A DNA stretch of 27,086 nucleotides from a virus: the IMG/VR virus record IMGVR_UViG_3300045260_000021, positions 1 through 27,086 of that record, one strand, 5' to 3'. Below, one piece after another: positions 15,542 through 23,564 of the stretch (position 1 is the stretch's first letter; each line of letters starts with the position of its first letter). The notes below the pieces were generated by a model. That model was not told the DNA's origin. It worked only from the letters and a program-made list of their open reading frames with translations, and did not search any database. A program made the position numbers and the translations under genes.

Positions 15542-16420
15542 ATGGCTAATCTACCTCTGGCTTTCGCTAACGCTGGTGTACCTGATTCAATTGAAAACTT
15601 GGCACAATCGCTAAATCAAGTAGGATCGCAGACAGAAGGCGGCTTAAACGGTCGAGACCTTCTTAAACTCGACAAAAATTACGGATCTTGGGTTTTTGGG
15701 CAAGAGTCGCTAGAAATTGAAGAAAATGCGCATATCGCAATTAATCCCGCGTCTTTTCAGCACGGTTTTATTTCGTGGTCCGACCGCGATGGCCGCATAC
15801 TCGGCGAATCAATGACATCGGTTACTCAAACCATAAACCGCGCAGACCTGCCTCACACCGGCGAAAAGTGGGACGAACAATTATTGTTTGACGCCCAAAT
15901 AATAAATGGGGAGGATGAAGGGGTAGCACTTGTCTATAAGTCTACTGCGCATGGTGGTAAAGAATTTATCCGGAAAGTAATGCAGCGGGTAGCGGCTAAG
16001 ATGGCCACCGATAAAGAGTTCATAGTCCCCGTTATCACACTGTCCTCAACGTCTTATGTGCATAAAAATCCTGCGTATGGCACCATCTATAAACCTGCGT
16101 TTGATATCGACCATTGGATTAATTTCCAAGGCGAAAGGGAAGACGAAACCCCATTAATTGAAACGCCTAAGCGATCAGCTAAGCGATCAGCTAAGCGATC
16201 AGCTAAGCCCGCAGCGCAAGCGCCTGAAATTGTTGAGGATGAGGAGGACGATATAGAAGAGGAAATCGTAGAAGTAGAACCTGAAACTGAAACTGTGGCC
16301 GAAACGCCCTCAAGGCGTACACGCGCACGCAGTGCCGGTGCCTCTAAAACCACCGCAAATGAACCCCCAAAAGACGACGCACCACAACCAACCAACCGTC
16401 GAAGACGTCGTCGCGCATAA
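15542..16420 (+). CDS. Putative ssDNA-binding protein with acidic and Arg-rich tail
   Basis: A 292-residue protein. Residues to about 205 form a beta-rich domain with many aromatics (YGSWVFGQESLEI, INPASFQHGFISW, GEKWDEQLLFDAQIINGEDEGVALVYKS, VPVITLSSTSYVHKNPAYGTIYKPAFDIDHWINF). The tail has three KRSA units, an acidic block (EDEEDDIEEEIVEVEPE), and a final NRRRRRRA. It lies between the DUF2800 nuclease and the polymerase, the slot where related phages carry an SSB-like DUF2815 protein. SSB function is inferred from this slot and the acidic tail; no OB-fold match was verified. An ATG at 15536 is possible, but AAGG is then only 3 bases away; 15542 has 9. Confidence 0.7.
   Translation: MANLPLAFANAGVPDSIENLAQSLNQVGSQTEGGLNGRDLLKLDKNYGSWVFGQESLEIEENAHIAINPASFQHGFISWSDRDGRILGESMTSVTQTINRADLPHTGEKWDEQLLFDAQIINGEDEGVALVYKSTAHGGKEFIRKVMQRVAAKMATDKEFIVPVITLSSTSYVHKNPAYGTIYKPAFDIDHWINFQGEREDETPLIETPKRSAKRSAKRSAKPAAQAPEIVEDEEDDIEEEIVEVEPETETVAETPSRRTRARSAGASKTTANEPPKDDAPQPTNRRRRRRA
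16169..16204 (+). repeat. 12-bp tandem repeat, 3 exact copies
   Basis: AAGCGATCAGCT three times in succession, encoding the KRSA repeats between the folded domain and the acidic tail of the SSB-like protein. Perfect identity suggests recent slippage or expansion. Confidence 0.9.
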
Positions 16421-16447
16421 CTACAACAATATCTACCCCCAACTCTT

Positions 16448-16471
16448 AGCCGCGCATTGCGCGGCTTTTTT
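16448..16471 (+). terminator. Intrinsic terminator after SSB-like gene
   Basis: An 8-bp perfect stem (AGCCGCGC / GCGCGGCT) with an ATT loop, then a run of T residues. It ends the first transcript of the replication block and directly abuts a new promoter-operator. Confidence 0.9.
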
Positions 16472-16511
16472 ATGTTAGGTAGTTGCTAACATAAAAAAGC
16501 TGTGCTATTTT
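16472..16511 (+). promoter_or_regulatory. Promoter with ATGTTAG-N7-CTAACAT operator
   Basis: A perfect 7-bp inverted repeat (16472-16478 and 16486-16492) overlaps a TTGCTA -35 (16483-16488). After a 17-bp spacer comes TATTTT (16506-16511). A protein bound to the inverted repeat would cover the -35 region. The element recurs upstream of the 24961 gene and in part at 13644. It would drive the four small genes and the polymerase. Confidence 0.6.
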
Positions 16512-16542
16512 TGGTGCGTAAATTAACAGGGGACTGTCGATT

Positions 16543-16737
16543 ATGAAAATATATCTAGTGCAAGAAAGATATACTGCGGTTGTCTATTACTACATGGCCG
16601 ATAAAGAAGACGCCGAGTTTATGGCTGAAACCATAGCGAAAGAAAAAAACATCGAAATGGTTATCAGAGAGCGGACTTTATTTTATGGGAGGCCACCGCA
16701 TTATGACTATAACGAACAGGAGCATGGCCGTGAATAA
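16543..16737 (+). CDS. Small hypothetical protein
   Basis: A 64-residue protein beginning MKIYLVQERYTAVVYYYMADKEDAEFMAETIAKEKN: a strand, a loop and a helix, then a polar tail. Family not recognised. An AGGGG site lies about 11 bases before the ATG. First gene behind the promoter-operator at 16472-16511, and its end overlaps the next ORF. Fast evolving small genes of this type often modify the host, but that is only a general expectation. Confidence 0.6.
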   Translation: MKIYLVQERYTAVVYYYMADKEDAEFMAETIAKEKNIEMVIRERTLFYGRPPHYDYNEQEHGRE

Positions 16738-17107
16738 GGTGCTTTTGCATTTTAACAATATTAGGGCAGCAACACCTAACGAATTATCCAGCGGTTTTCA
16801 ATGGCGCGACAGAAAAGGCAATTTTCATTTCCCTCATTTAATGGAAACTCGACATCTGTTTTACACCGTGCGCATGATATGGAACCACACAATGCCCTAT
16901 AAAATACACCCATACATCCGATATAGCTTTGGTAAATTTTACACCAAAGCTTATATGGTAATGACCGTTAAAGTGATGGTTAGAGAACTGAGCAGGCGTC
17001 ATGACATTGCGCCGCAATGGCAGGCCGATATAGATATCATGATTGAATGGCTTGCCCGGTCGCAAATTGCGCACAAGAAAAACAACAAGATTAAACACCA
17101 TGAATAA
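16730..17107 (+). CDS. Hypothetical phage protein (MEtrHLFYTVRMIWNH motif)
   Basis: About 125 residues. The core HLMETRHLFYTVRMIWNHTMP, followed by a long helix with YMVMTVKVMVRELSRR and DIAPQWQADIDIMIEWLA, is a pattern I have seen in unnamed phage proteins; function unknown. The start is uncertain: in-frame ATGs at 16685, 16703 and 16724 exist. The GTG at 16730 is chosen because AGGAG lies 7 bases upstream, giving a short overlap with the previous gene; 16703 has GGGAGG 10 bases upstream and is the main alternative. It ends KHHE, as the next gene does. Confidence 0.6.
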   Translation: MNKVLLHFNNIRAATPNELSSGFQWRDRKGNFHFPHLMETRHLFYTVRMIWNHTMPYKIHPYIRYSFGKFYTKAYMVMTVKVMVRELSRRHDIAPQWQADIDIMIEWLARSQIAHKKNNKIKHHE

Positions 17108-17135
17108 TACCCTACCCACAATAGGACTAACCCCT

Positions 17136-17504
17136 ATGTCAGATGATGCAGCAATTTTATCTTATAACGGTAAAGATCCTGAATATGATGTGCTTTTTAT
17201 GGGCTGGTATAACTCGCCGGGCAGAGAGTTTTTGGACGAATTATTAATTCAGCTAAATGTGCATCCTGTAGATATAGACTGCGATATCGATGCGCTTATG
17301 GATGAGCTACCGTCTACGGGTGTCTATCACGTAGTCGCACTAGGTAAAATCATTAACGAGTCTCACTACTGCGACTATTACGGTGCGATAGATTACGACA
17401 TATTCATTGAATGGACCATAATTTCGGCTAACAAAGCGCCGTGTTTTGGCGCGCTAAAAACGTGGTATAAGGCGTGGAAAAATAGGACTAAACACCATGA
17501 GTAG
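17136..17504 (+). CDS. Hypothetical acidic protein
   Basis: A 122-residue, strongly acidic protein (MSDDAAILSYNGKDPEYDVLFMGWYN...) with many Asp and Tyr residues and no recognised motif. AGGA 9 bases upstream supports this start. The ATG at 17100, which overlaps the previous stop by 8 bases, would add 12 residues and cannot be excluded. The protein ends TKHHE, and its last 8 bases overlap the next gene. A highly acidic small phage protein could be a DNA mimic, but nothing here proves it. Confidence 0.6.
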   Translation: MSDDAAILSYNGKDPEYDVLFMGWYNSPGREFLDELLIQLNVHPVDIDCDIDALMDELPSTGVYHVVALGKIINESHYCDYYGAIDYDIFIEWTIISANKAPCFGALKTWYKAWKNRTKHHE

Positions 17505-17700
17505 AATGCTAGTTAATGGGTTTTACATAGAGCAGCGTAATTTACGTGGACAGTGGGTAGAAATAGGCTATGGCGGTGATAAGGATACACAGGCGAAATT
17601 ACGGTTTAAAAACATGCTGAATCATCGCCGTGCAACGGGTAACACCGTGCCCATGCGTCTAGTGTATCGCAAAATAGAAATAATTGAAGAGGATACTTAA
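17497..17700 (+). CDS. Small basic hypothetical protein
   Basis: A 67-residue protein, MSRMLVNGFYIEQRNLRGQWVEIGYGGDKDTQAKLRFKNML..., with two N-terminal strands, a Gly turn, a basic helix and a final strand RLVYRKIEIIEED. This could be a small alpha/beta fold that binds nucleic acid, but no family is recognised. AGGA lies 9 bases before the ATG; it ends one base before the polymerase ATG. Confidence 0.6.
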   Translation: MSRMLVNGFYIEQRNLRGQWVEIGYGGDKDTQAKLRFKNMLNHRRATGNTVPMRLVYRKIEIIEEDT

Positions 17701-17701
17701 C

Positions 17702-19834
17702 ATGCTCCATTGTGATTTTGAAACGCGGTCGTTTTGTAATCTGCTCATCAATGGCGGTTATAACTATGCGATGCATCCAACCACACAGGCGACTATGCTT
17801 GCGTTTGTTTTTGATGAGGATCCTGACCCCGAAATATGGATACCGCTTGAGGGCGCGTTTTGGGATGCATTACGCGCTGCCCTTGCGGATAATGGATATA
17901 TCGTTCACAAACATTTCCCGCAATCTATTATCCACTATATAAAAGGTGGCGGCATGATCGCCGCGCACAACGCCCAATTCGAACGCCTCATATTTGATTA
18001 CATTGTATGCCCCGATTTTAACGTAGAAAACATACCCTTAGAATCATGGTATTGCACTGCAACTCAGGCGCGGGTTAATAATATGCCTGCGACGTTAGAA
18101 GGGTGCGCACAAGCGTTAGGCGGCGAACAGCAAAAAGATTTTCGGGGTAAAAATCTCATTCAAATTTTATGTATCCCGCACGAAAATAAAGAAACCGGTG
18201 AAATGGAATTTGTCGAAGACTTAGAATCGTATATAGAATTCGCTGAATATTGTATACAAGACGTACGCACAGAGCGCAGTATATCTAACGCAATGCGGGC
18301 GCTCACAGATGCGGAGCTTGACGACTATGTCGCCAGTGAAATCGTTAACGATGCCGGACTGTTGATCGATAGGGAACTCGCAGAAGCCGCCGTGCAATAC
18401 GCAGACACCGAGCAGCTCGAATGTATGTTAGAAATTTATCGCCTTACAGATAACACCATCGATAAATGCCGAGGCAAACGATTAACTAATTGGGTTTTTG
18501 TGCGGCTTGATGACGACCAGCAAAAACATATGTATAAATATAAAAACGGCGAGCTTAAATTAACGCTCGACAGAAACGCGCGAGAACGTATTTTGCTAGA
18601 TCCCTCTATTGCGCAAACTGTCCGTGATGTTGTTGAGTTTTCGGATTTTGCGCAAGCATCTAGCACTGGCAAATTTAAAGCCATGACACACCGCGCTGAC
18701 TCCGAAGATGATCGCGTCAGAGGGGCCTATATTTTCAGCGGCGCGGCATCTACGGGGCGCTACTCGTCAAGAGGTTTGCAGTTACACAACTTCCCACGCG
18801 ATGCGCTAAAAGATCCTGACGCCGTCGCGGATATGGTGTGTGATGGCTATACTGTTGACAGCATTGAAAAAGCCGCTGGCCACAGTCTTATGCAAACGCT
18901 AAAACGGTTGTTGCGTCATTCGATTGTTGCGGACGACGGATACACATTTGTGTGCGGCGACTGGGGGCAGGTGGAAGGCCGTATGTTGCCGTGGCTATCC
19001 ATCGGCACGTCACCCGCTACTGATGTTTTTGCGCAACAGAAATTGGACGCGTATGCTAATCAAACGCACGAAAATGATGTTTATTGCCAAACGGCCAGCC
19101 AAATTTTTAACCGCAAAATATTACGCGATGGTGGTAAAGACGCTGAGGCTGATAGACAAATAGGCAAGGTGGCAGAGCTTAGCTTGGGGTTCGGCGGCGG
19201 TATCGGTGCGTTTCAATCCATGGCAGTTAATTATGGCGTCCATGTAACCGATGAGCGCGCCGACGAAATAAAATTCGCTTGGCGAGCTGCTAATCCGTGG
19301 GCACAGCCATTTTGGAATGCTTTACATAAAGCGGCCTGTACGGCAGTGCGTACGCCTGGCTATACCTTTTCAGCGGGCCGTGTGCAGTTTATGTACCACC
19401 CCGATTTACTTATGGGTGCGCTCCTGTGCTTACTCCCCTCGGGCCGCTTACTGACTTATCCTAAAGCCCGTTGCGAAATGGCTGACGGTAAATATGGCCC
19501 GCAATGGCAGCTATCCGCACTAAAAAGTAATTGGAAACCCAAAGCCGATGAAAAAGAGTGGCCGCGTGTCGCGCTATGGCCCGGTCTTATCGCCGAAAAC
19601 GTCACTCAGGCGGAATGTGCAACATTACTGCGCCAGGCGATAACGCGACTGGTTTTTGATCATAATGCGCCGCTTGTAGGCCATACTCATGATGAATTGC
19701 TGCTAGAAGTCCGCGAAGCTGAAACTGACTATTGGCGAGATTTACTAAATAGCGTTATGCTGAATAGTGAAGATTGGGCCAAGGGCTTGCCTTTAGACGC
19801 CGACATCTGGACTGGCCCTAATTTTCGTAAATAA
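17702..19834 (+). CDS. Family A DNA polymerase with 3'-5' exonuclease
   Basis: Replicative polymerase of the phage; 710 residues. The exonuclease domain has D5-x-E7 in HCDFETRS (Exo I), HNAQFE with N90 (Exo II) and Y183-x3-D187 in YCIQDVR (Exo III), so proofreading looks intact. The polymerase domain has motif A DWGQVEGR (D420 to R427), motif B RQIGKVAELSLGFGGG (R485, K489, F497-G498) and motif C GHTHDELLLEV (H663, D664, E665). All key residues are present. The start at 17702 is chosen over 17684 because GAGG lies 9 bases upstream. A strong terminator follows. Confidence 0.93.
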   Translation: MLHCDFETRSFCNLLINGGYNYAMHPTTQATMLAFVFDEDPDPEIWIPLEGAFWDALRAALADNGYIVHKHFPQSIIHYIKGGGMIAAHNAQFERLIFDYIVCPDFNVENIPLESWYCTATQARVNNMPATLEGCAQALGGEQQKDFRGKNLIQILCIPHENKETGEMEFVEDLESYIEFAEYCIQDVRTERSISNAMRALTDAELDDYVASEIVNDAGLLIDRELAEAAVQYADTEQLECMLEIYRLTDNTIDKCRGKRLTNWVFVRLDDDQQKHMYKYKNGELKLTLDRNARERILLDPSIAQTVRDVVEFSDFAQASSTGKFKAMTHRADSEDDRVRGAYIFSGAASTGRYSSRGLQLHNFPRDALKDPDAVADMVCDGYTVDSIEKAAGHSLMQTLKRLLRHSIVADDGYTFVCGDWGQVEGRMLPWLSIGTSPATDVFAQQKLDAYANQTHENDVYCQTASQIFNRKILRDGGKDAEADRQIGKVAELSLGFGGGIGAFQSMAVNYGVHVTDERADEIKFAWRAANPWAQPFWNALHKAACTAVRTPGYTFSAGRVQFMYHPDLLMGALLCLLPSGRLLTYPKARCEMADGKYGPQWQLSALKSNWKPKADEKEWPRVALWPGLIAENVTQAECATLLRQAITRLVFDHNAPLVGHTHDELLLEVREAETDYWRDLLNSVMLNSEDWAKGLPLDADIWTGPNFRK

Positions 19835-19858
19835 AAAAGCCCGCTTTGGCGGGCTTTT
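19835..19858 (+). terminator. Intrinsic terminator after DNA polymerase
   Basis: Stem GCCCGC / GCGGGC with a four-base loop, flanked by an A run before and TTTT after, so extra A-U pairs lengthen the stem. It begins at the base after the polymerase stop codon. Read-through or a weak local promoter must supply the next gene. Confidence 0.9.
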
Positions 19859-19901
19859 CCCACGATAACACCCTGGCAATAATGTTAACGGAGGACTGCA
19901 C

Positions 19902-22124
19902 TTGGAGTCTAACATAACCCCCGTCGAATTTGTAACCGCTATATATCGGGATTTACCTGAAAACGAATTTGTATGTCTCGCTAAACCCTCGAATACGGGT
20001 TTTACGCACTATCCGGGCTCGACCCGTCGCTTAAAAAAGGCCGAAAGCCACCCTCAAGAATACTATATTTGTGTAAGCACCGTCGCCGCCGCTGACCCGC
20101 TACGCCGCCGTAAGCAGGATTGCCGGTGCGTTTATGTGCTCATGCTCGATGATATCGGTACCAAAGCCAAAGCGCCCGAACTGGCGCCCAGTGCCATTTT
20201 AGAAACGTCTGAGGGCAATTATCAGTACCTCTATTTTTTAGAACCTTATGAGCTTAGCAACTCCGGGGATATCGATTATTTCGAAGCCTGTAACCGCGCG
20301 GTTGTTAATGCGGGTTACGGCGATACCGGCTCACAGGGCGTTAACCGTATTTATCGGTTACCCGCTAGCGTTAACACCAAAGAGGGACGCGGACAATGGC
20401 AGACTACTGTCACCTATTGGCAGCCGAATAGATGTTGGGAACTCAGTAAACTCATGGACGCGTTAGAACTAGATCCTGTCTATAAAGAGGACCGTTTTGA
20501 CGGTGTTACCGGCAAAGAATATGTCGGTGACGTTCCTGACGGTTTTAGCGATAGCGTGCTAGATTGGCTACAGGAACAGGGGTTATTGGGGGAGCGTCGG
20601 TCTGATTTTTTTGACATAAAATGCCCATGGTCGGACCAGCATACTACGGGCAATGACACCGCCGGCTACTCCCCGCTGGGCGTTGGGCCTATGAAACTGC
20701 TACGCGGCTTTAACTGTTTTCACGGTCACTGCGCGCACCGCACCGCCAATGATTTTCTTGCGTGGGTGCAGAGCGAAGGGGGGCCAGGCGCGCTAGCCAG
20801 TGGCATTAGCGAAATTGAGGCAGAGCGCCTACGTGAGGAAAAACGGCGGCTTACTCAGCCCGAACGCATTGCGGTACTCTATGCCTCGCTGCCGCCCGTT
20901 TACCGCACGAACCTGCCCGATGTCGCGTATACGGCTAACGGTAATGTCGCGGGCGCGCAACGTCCGACGCGGCCTAATGTGCAGTACTTAATTGATACTC
21001 TTGGCGTGCAAGCGCGCATGGATATGCAAGAGCACAAAGTTGAGTATTCGTTTCGCGATGATGCTATTTCGGAATTTATCGACCATCCAGACGAAATAGA
21101 GCGCGTGGTGCTTGATGCAGGGCAGCGGTGCGGGCTTGGGGGTGTGTCAACCGAGCTTCTGCGCATATCGCAAGAGATGGCGCTCAATGATAAATATCAT
21201 CCGATGGCCGAATGGATTGCGTCCAAGCCGTGGGATAAAAATGACAGATTTATACCTCTGGCTAATAGTGTACATGTGGATAGCATTTATGCGGATGTGT
21301 GGCCGCGTTACCTAAAACGGTGGCTCATCCAAGGGGTGCAGGCCGTCATGGGGTGGCAAAATCCTCAGCAAATGCGCGGGTGTGTTGTATTTGCGGGAGA
21401 CCAAGAAATCGGTAAGTCCCGCTGGTTTGCATCACTCGTGCCTGATGAATATTTTTTAGAGGGCGCTCACATAGAGTTGCAAGGGGGTGCAGCAAAAGAT
21501 TCCATTATGCAAACTACGGCGTACCCTATCGTTGAACTAGGGGAACTCGAAACAACGTTCGGAAAATCAGCTACCGGTCAGTTAAAAGCGTTTTTAGCGA
21601 TGAAAAAAGACGTCTACCGGGCGCCCTATGACACTAAGCCGCGATCATGGCCGAGATGTACGATATTTTGTGGCACGGTTAACCGCATGGATTTTTTAGT
21701 CGATGAAACGGGGTCTACGCGATTTTGGCCGGTGTGGGTTGATCAGGTTAATCCTCAGCATGGTATTGATATGCAACAGCTCTGGGCTCAGGTTTACAGC
21801 TGGTGGCGATCAGGGGAAACGTGGTGGCTGGATGAGGCGGAGAGTGCAACGCGTGCGCAGCAAGCTGAAGAGTTTGAGGTTACGACGGATGTTAAAGAGG
21901 CGTTGGTCGAATGGCTTAAGACACATAAGTGGCCGGGCAATGCGATGAATGTAACTAACATCGCTAAAATATTGGACGTTAATACCACTAAGCAAAATCT
22001 CTCACAGTTACGCGTGTTGCTCACACGGTATTTGGGTAAGCCGAAACGCCAACTTGACGGCGTCGCTAACGCTTGGGATGTGCCAACCACTAACGGTAAA
22101 AACGTAAAATTTGACGCGCTGTAG
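19902..22124 (+). CDS. Primase-helicase, VapE / P4-type
   Basis: Bifunctional replication initiator of 740 residues. Residues 1-200 resemble an archaeo-eukaryotic primase: CVYVLMLDDIGTKA supplies the Asp pair, ETSEGNYQYLYFLEP, then GSQGVNRIYRLPASVNTK. A zinc-binding segment (C241, then C272, H274/H276 and C277) follows. The C-terminal part is a VapE-type SF3-like helicase: Walker A GDQEIGKS (499-506), ELGELETTFGKSATGQLKAFL, DVYRAPY, and FCGTVNRMDFLVDETGSTRFWPV with the sensor/Arg region. The start is TTG, supported by GGAGG exactly 7 bases upstream and no better ATG. P4 alpha-type proteins of this layout can prime, unwind and bind iterons, which makes the iteron region at 25.6-25.9 kb a candidate target. 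Confidence 0.88.
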   Translation: MESNITPVEFVTAIYRDLPENEFVCLAKPSNTGFTHYPGSTRRLKKAESHPQEYYICVSTVAAADPLRRRKQDCRCVYVLMLDDIGTKAKAPELAPSAILETSEGNYQYLYFLEPYELSNSGDIDYFEACNRAVVNAGYGDTGSQGVNRIYRLPASVNTKEGRGQWQTTVTYWQPNRCWELSKLMDALELDPVYKEDRFDGVTGKEYVGDVPDGFSDSVLDWLQEQGLLGERRSDFFDIKCPWSDQHTTGNDTAGYSPLGVGPMKLLRGFNCFHGHCAHRTANDFLAWVQSEGGPGALASGISEIEAERLREEKRRLTQPERIAVLYASLPPVYRTNLPDVAYTANGNVAGAQRPTRPNVQYLIDTLGVQARMDMQEHKVEYSFRDDAISEFIDHPDEIERVVLDAGQRCGLGGVSTELLRISQEMALNDKYHPMAEWIASKPWDKNDRFIPLANSVHVDSIYADVWPRYLKRWLIQGVQAVMGWQNPQQMRGCVVFAGDQEIGKSRWFASLVPDEYFLEGAHIELQGGAAKDSIMQTTAYPIVELGELETTFGKSATGQLKAFLAMKKDVYRAPYDTKPRSWPRCTIFCGTVNRMDFLVDETGSTRFWPVWVDQVNPQHGIDMQQLWAQVYSWWRSGETWWLDEAESATRAQQAEEFEVTTDVKEALVEWLKTHKWPGNAMNVTNIAKILDVNTTKQNLSQLRVLLTRYLGKPKRQLDGVANAWDVPTTNGKNVKFDAL

Positions 22125-22169
22125 CTTGCAACGCTAAAAGTCTTTATAGAATTTTTCGATAAAATCATA

Positions 22170-22197
22170 AGCGCGGCATCGCCGCGCTGTATTTTTT
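22170..22197 (+). terminator. Terminator between convergent modules
   Basis: A perfect 8-bp stem (AGCGCGGC / GCCGCGCT) with a 3-base loop, then GTA and six T residues. It ends the rightward replication block two bases before the end of the leftward accessory block. The minus side has only a weak T tract, so it probably acts mainly rightward. Confidence 0.88.
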
Positions 22198-22199
22198 CA

Positions 22200-22652
22200 C
22201 TAACACGCAATGTAATTGAGTGTTGCTGATCCGCTGTACACATTCATGAACGTAGGCATGTCGCCCAGATGTTCTACATCCAACATTACAAATATTTCTA
22301 GGGGCGCCCCGCATTCGGAGATTAACGTGTCATCACTCTCGGCCATATACCCTGTGGTATTTGCATACAAATAAGCCGTCTCATTGAGTGTAAGCGCCGC
22401 GTAACCTGTATCAATAAACACTGATCCGGCTACGGCAATATCGCTGATAACCGCTTTATAATTAGCAGGGGTTGGCACGCTAACAGCGCATTGCACCTCA
22501 TATTCGATATCGGGATAAATCGATGTTACGTTAAAATTATTAAACGCAATATCAAATGAGCCGTCATTCATCGATAGTTCATAGTTGCATGCGGCGGAGG
22601 CGTTAAGGCAGGTAAAAAATGTGAGAAATAAAAACATTGATATCAATTTCAT
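22200..22652 (-). CDS. Secreted protein with four cysteines
   Basis: A 150-residue precursor: a signal peptide (MKLISMFLFLTFFTCLNASA, cleavage likely after ASA) followed by ACNYELSMNDGSFDIAF... The mature chain is beta-rich and has four Cys (in ACNYEL, VQCAVS, SECGAP and the terminal YIAC), fitting two disulfides in the periplasm or outside. The layout loosely recalls pilus or spore-coat-U-like secreted beta proteins, but I cannot assign it. The ATG at 22682 is rejected since GGAG lies 5 bases before 22652. The gene follows the LuxR-type gene in the same direction, so it may be regulated with it and act on the host surface. Confidence 0.75.
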   Translation of the reverse strand: MKLISMFLFLTFFTCLNASAACNYELSMNDGSFDIAFNNFNVTSIYPDIEYEVQCAVSVPTPANYKAVISDIAVAGSVFIDTGYAALTLNETAYLYANTTGYMAESDDTLISECGAPLEIFVMLDVEHLGDMPTFMNVYSGSATLNYIAC

Positions 22653-22706
22653 AGTCACTCCGATAGGTTTAGGATTGAGCACTATACCTTAAACATCAGA
22701 GTGACT
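22653..22706 (-). promoter_or_regulatory. Inverted repeat that can pair with the ribosome site of the secreted-protein gene
   Basis: AGTCACTC (22653-22660) and GAGTGACT (22699-22706) are perfect 8-bp complements 38 bases apart. In the leftward mRNA the second arm contains GAG of the GGAG ribosome site and runs up to the ATG. A TATAGT -10-like box lies between the arms. Transcripts from upstream could mask the site while transcripts starting between the arms could not. This is an inference from geometry. Confidence 0.4.
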
Positions 22707-22726
22707 GTGAGCCGATATGGCGCCAA

Positions 22727-23536
22727 TTAAATTTCGATTAATCCATGCTTAACCGCTGTATATACTGCCTGAGCGACGGTCTTTGACTGTAGCTGTCTTT
22801 TAACGGCGGCTATATGTTTATTAGCGGTGTCCGAACTTATGCACATAACCTTGCTAGCGTCTTTGAGCAGTAATCCGCGTGTTGCCATAATTTCTAGTAA
22901 TTTCAGTGGTTTATTACCCAGTCGATTGCCACGTACGTAGCGCTTATTTAACACAGGTGTAGGTAACAATCGCGTGCCGAAATGTACGATAGTGTGAGAC
23001 ATCATTGCCATTGCAATTCCGTTTTTTAGCGCACACTCGGCGATAGCGTCGCGGCTTAATCCTTTCGCGTAAAACATTAACAGCGCATTTACGCCGTCAG
23101 AGCGATATACCGAGCAGTACGCGTCGTAGTATTTATGCTGCTCCAGCAATTTAAAATACTGTAGGTCGTCGTCTAGGTGTCGTGTCGTTAAAGGCGCATT
23201 ACGGATATAGTCTGTCAATTTCGACAACATCACATCATCATCGCCATATTTTGCGTGGTCCTTTAGCATATTTAGCGATATAACCTCCTGTTTGCTGATA
23301 AATTCTGCAATATCATTCGGCAGTGTTGTTACGTGTTTTTCGGGTATTGTGTTCAACGTAACAAGGTAAAAATCGGAAAAGCCTAATTTTTTACAGAGAT
23401 GTTGTGTATGTATTTTAAAAGATTCTAGGTCTTTGCAATTTGATAACCGTGCGACAAAATTAAGACTGTTGTCATTTTCGGTGTGGGGGGTTTCGTTCGT
23501 TTCGTTCGTTTCGTTCGTTTCGTTCGTTTCGTTCAT
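22727..23536 (-). CDS. LuxR-type transcription regulator (quorum-sensing receptor-like)
   Basis: A 269-residue protein. After an (NET)5 N-terminal tail (residues 2-16), residues of about 25-190 resemble an autoinducer-binding domain by size and layout (KKLGFSDFYLVTLNTIP, NDIAEFISKQ, AYCSVYRSDGVNALLMFYAKG, a helix of about IAECALKNGIAMAMMSH). Residues 206-269 are a LuxR/GerE helix-turn-helix: KLLEIMATRGLLLKDASKVMCISSDTANKHIAAVKRQL, ending VAQAVYTAVKHGLI. The protein contains no Trp, although AHL receptors conserve two in the ligand pocket, so the ligand is probably different or absent. The ATG has GAGG about 9 bases upstream. It probably controls this accessory block or the lysis-lysogeny choice. 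Confidence 0.8.
   Translation of the reverse strand: MNETNETNETNETNETPHTENDNSLNFVARLSNCKDLESFKIHTQHLCKKLGFSDFYLVTLNTIPEKHVTTLPNDIAEFISKQEVISLNMLKDHAKYGDDDVMLSKLTDYIRNAPLTTRHLDDDLQYFKLLEQHKYYDAYCSVYRSDGVNALLMFYAKGLSRDAIAECALKNGIAMAMMSHTIVHFGTRLLPTPVLNKRYVRGNRLGNKPLKLLEIMATRGLLLKDASKVMCISSDTANKHIAAVKRQLQSKTVAQAVYTAVKHGLIEI
23491..23535 (-). repeat. 9-bp tandem repeat, 5 copies, encoding (NET)5
   Basis: TTTCGTTCG on the plus strand occurs five times in a row, the last copy with one change. It lies at the very start of the LuxR-type gene and encodes Asn-Glu-Thr units. Copy changes keep the frame. Confidence 0.9.
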
Positions 23537-23564
23537 TGTGTTTTCCTCATGGCGTAATTGACAG

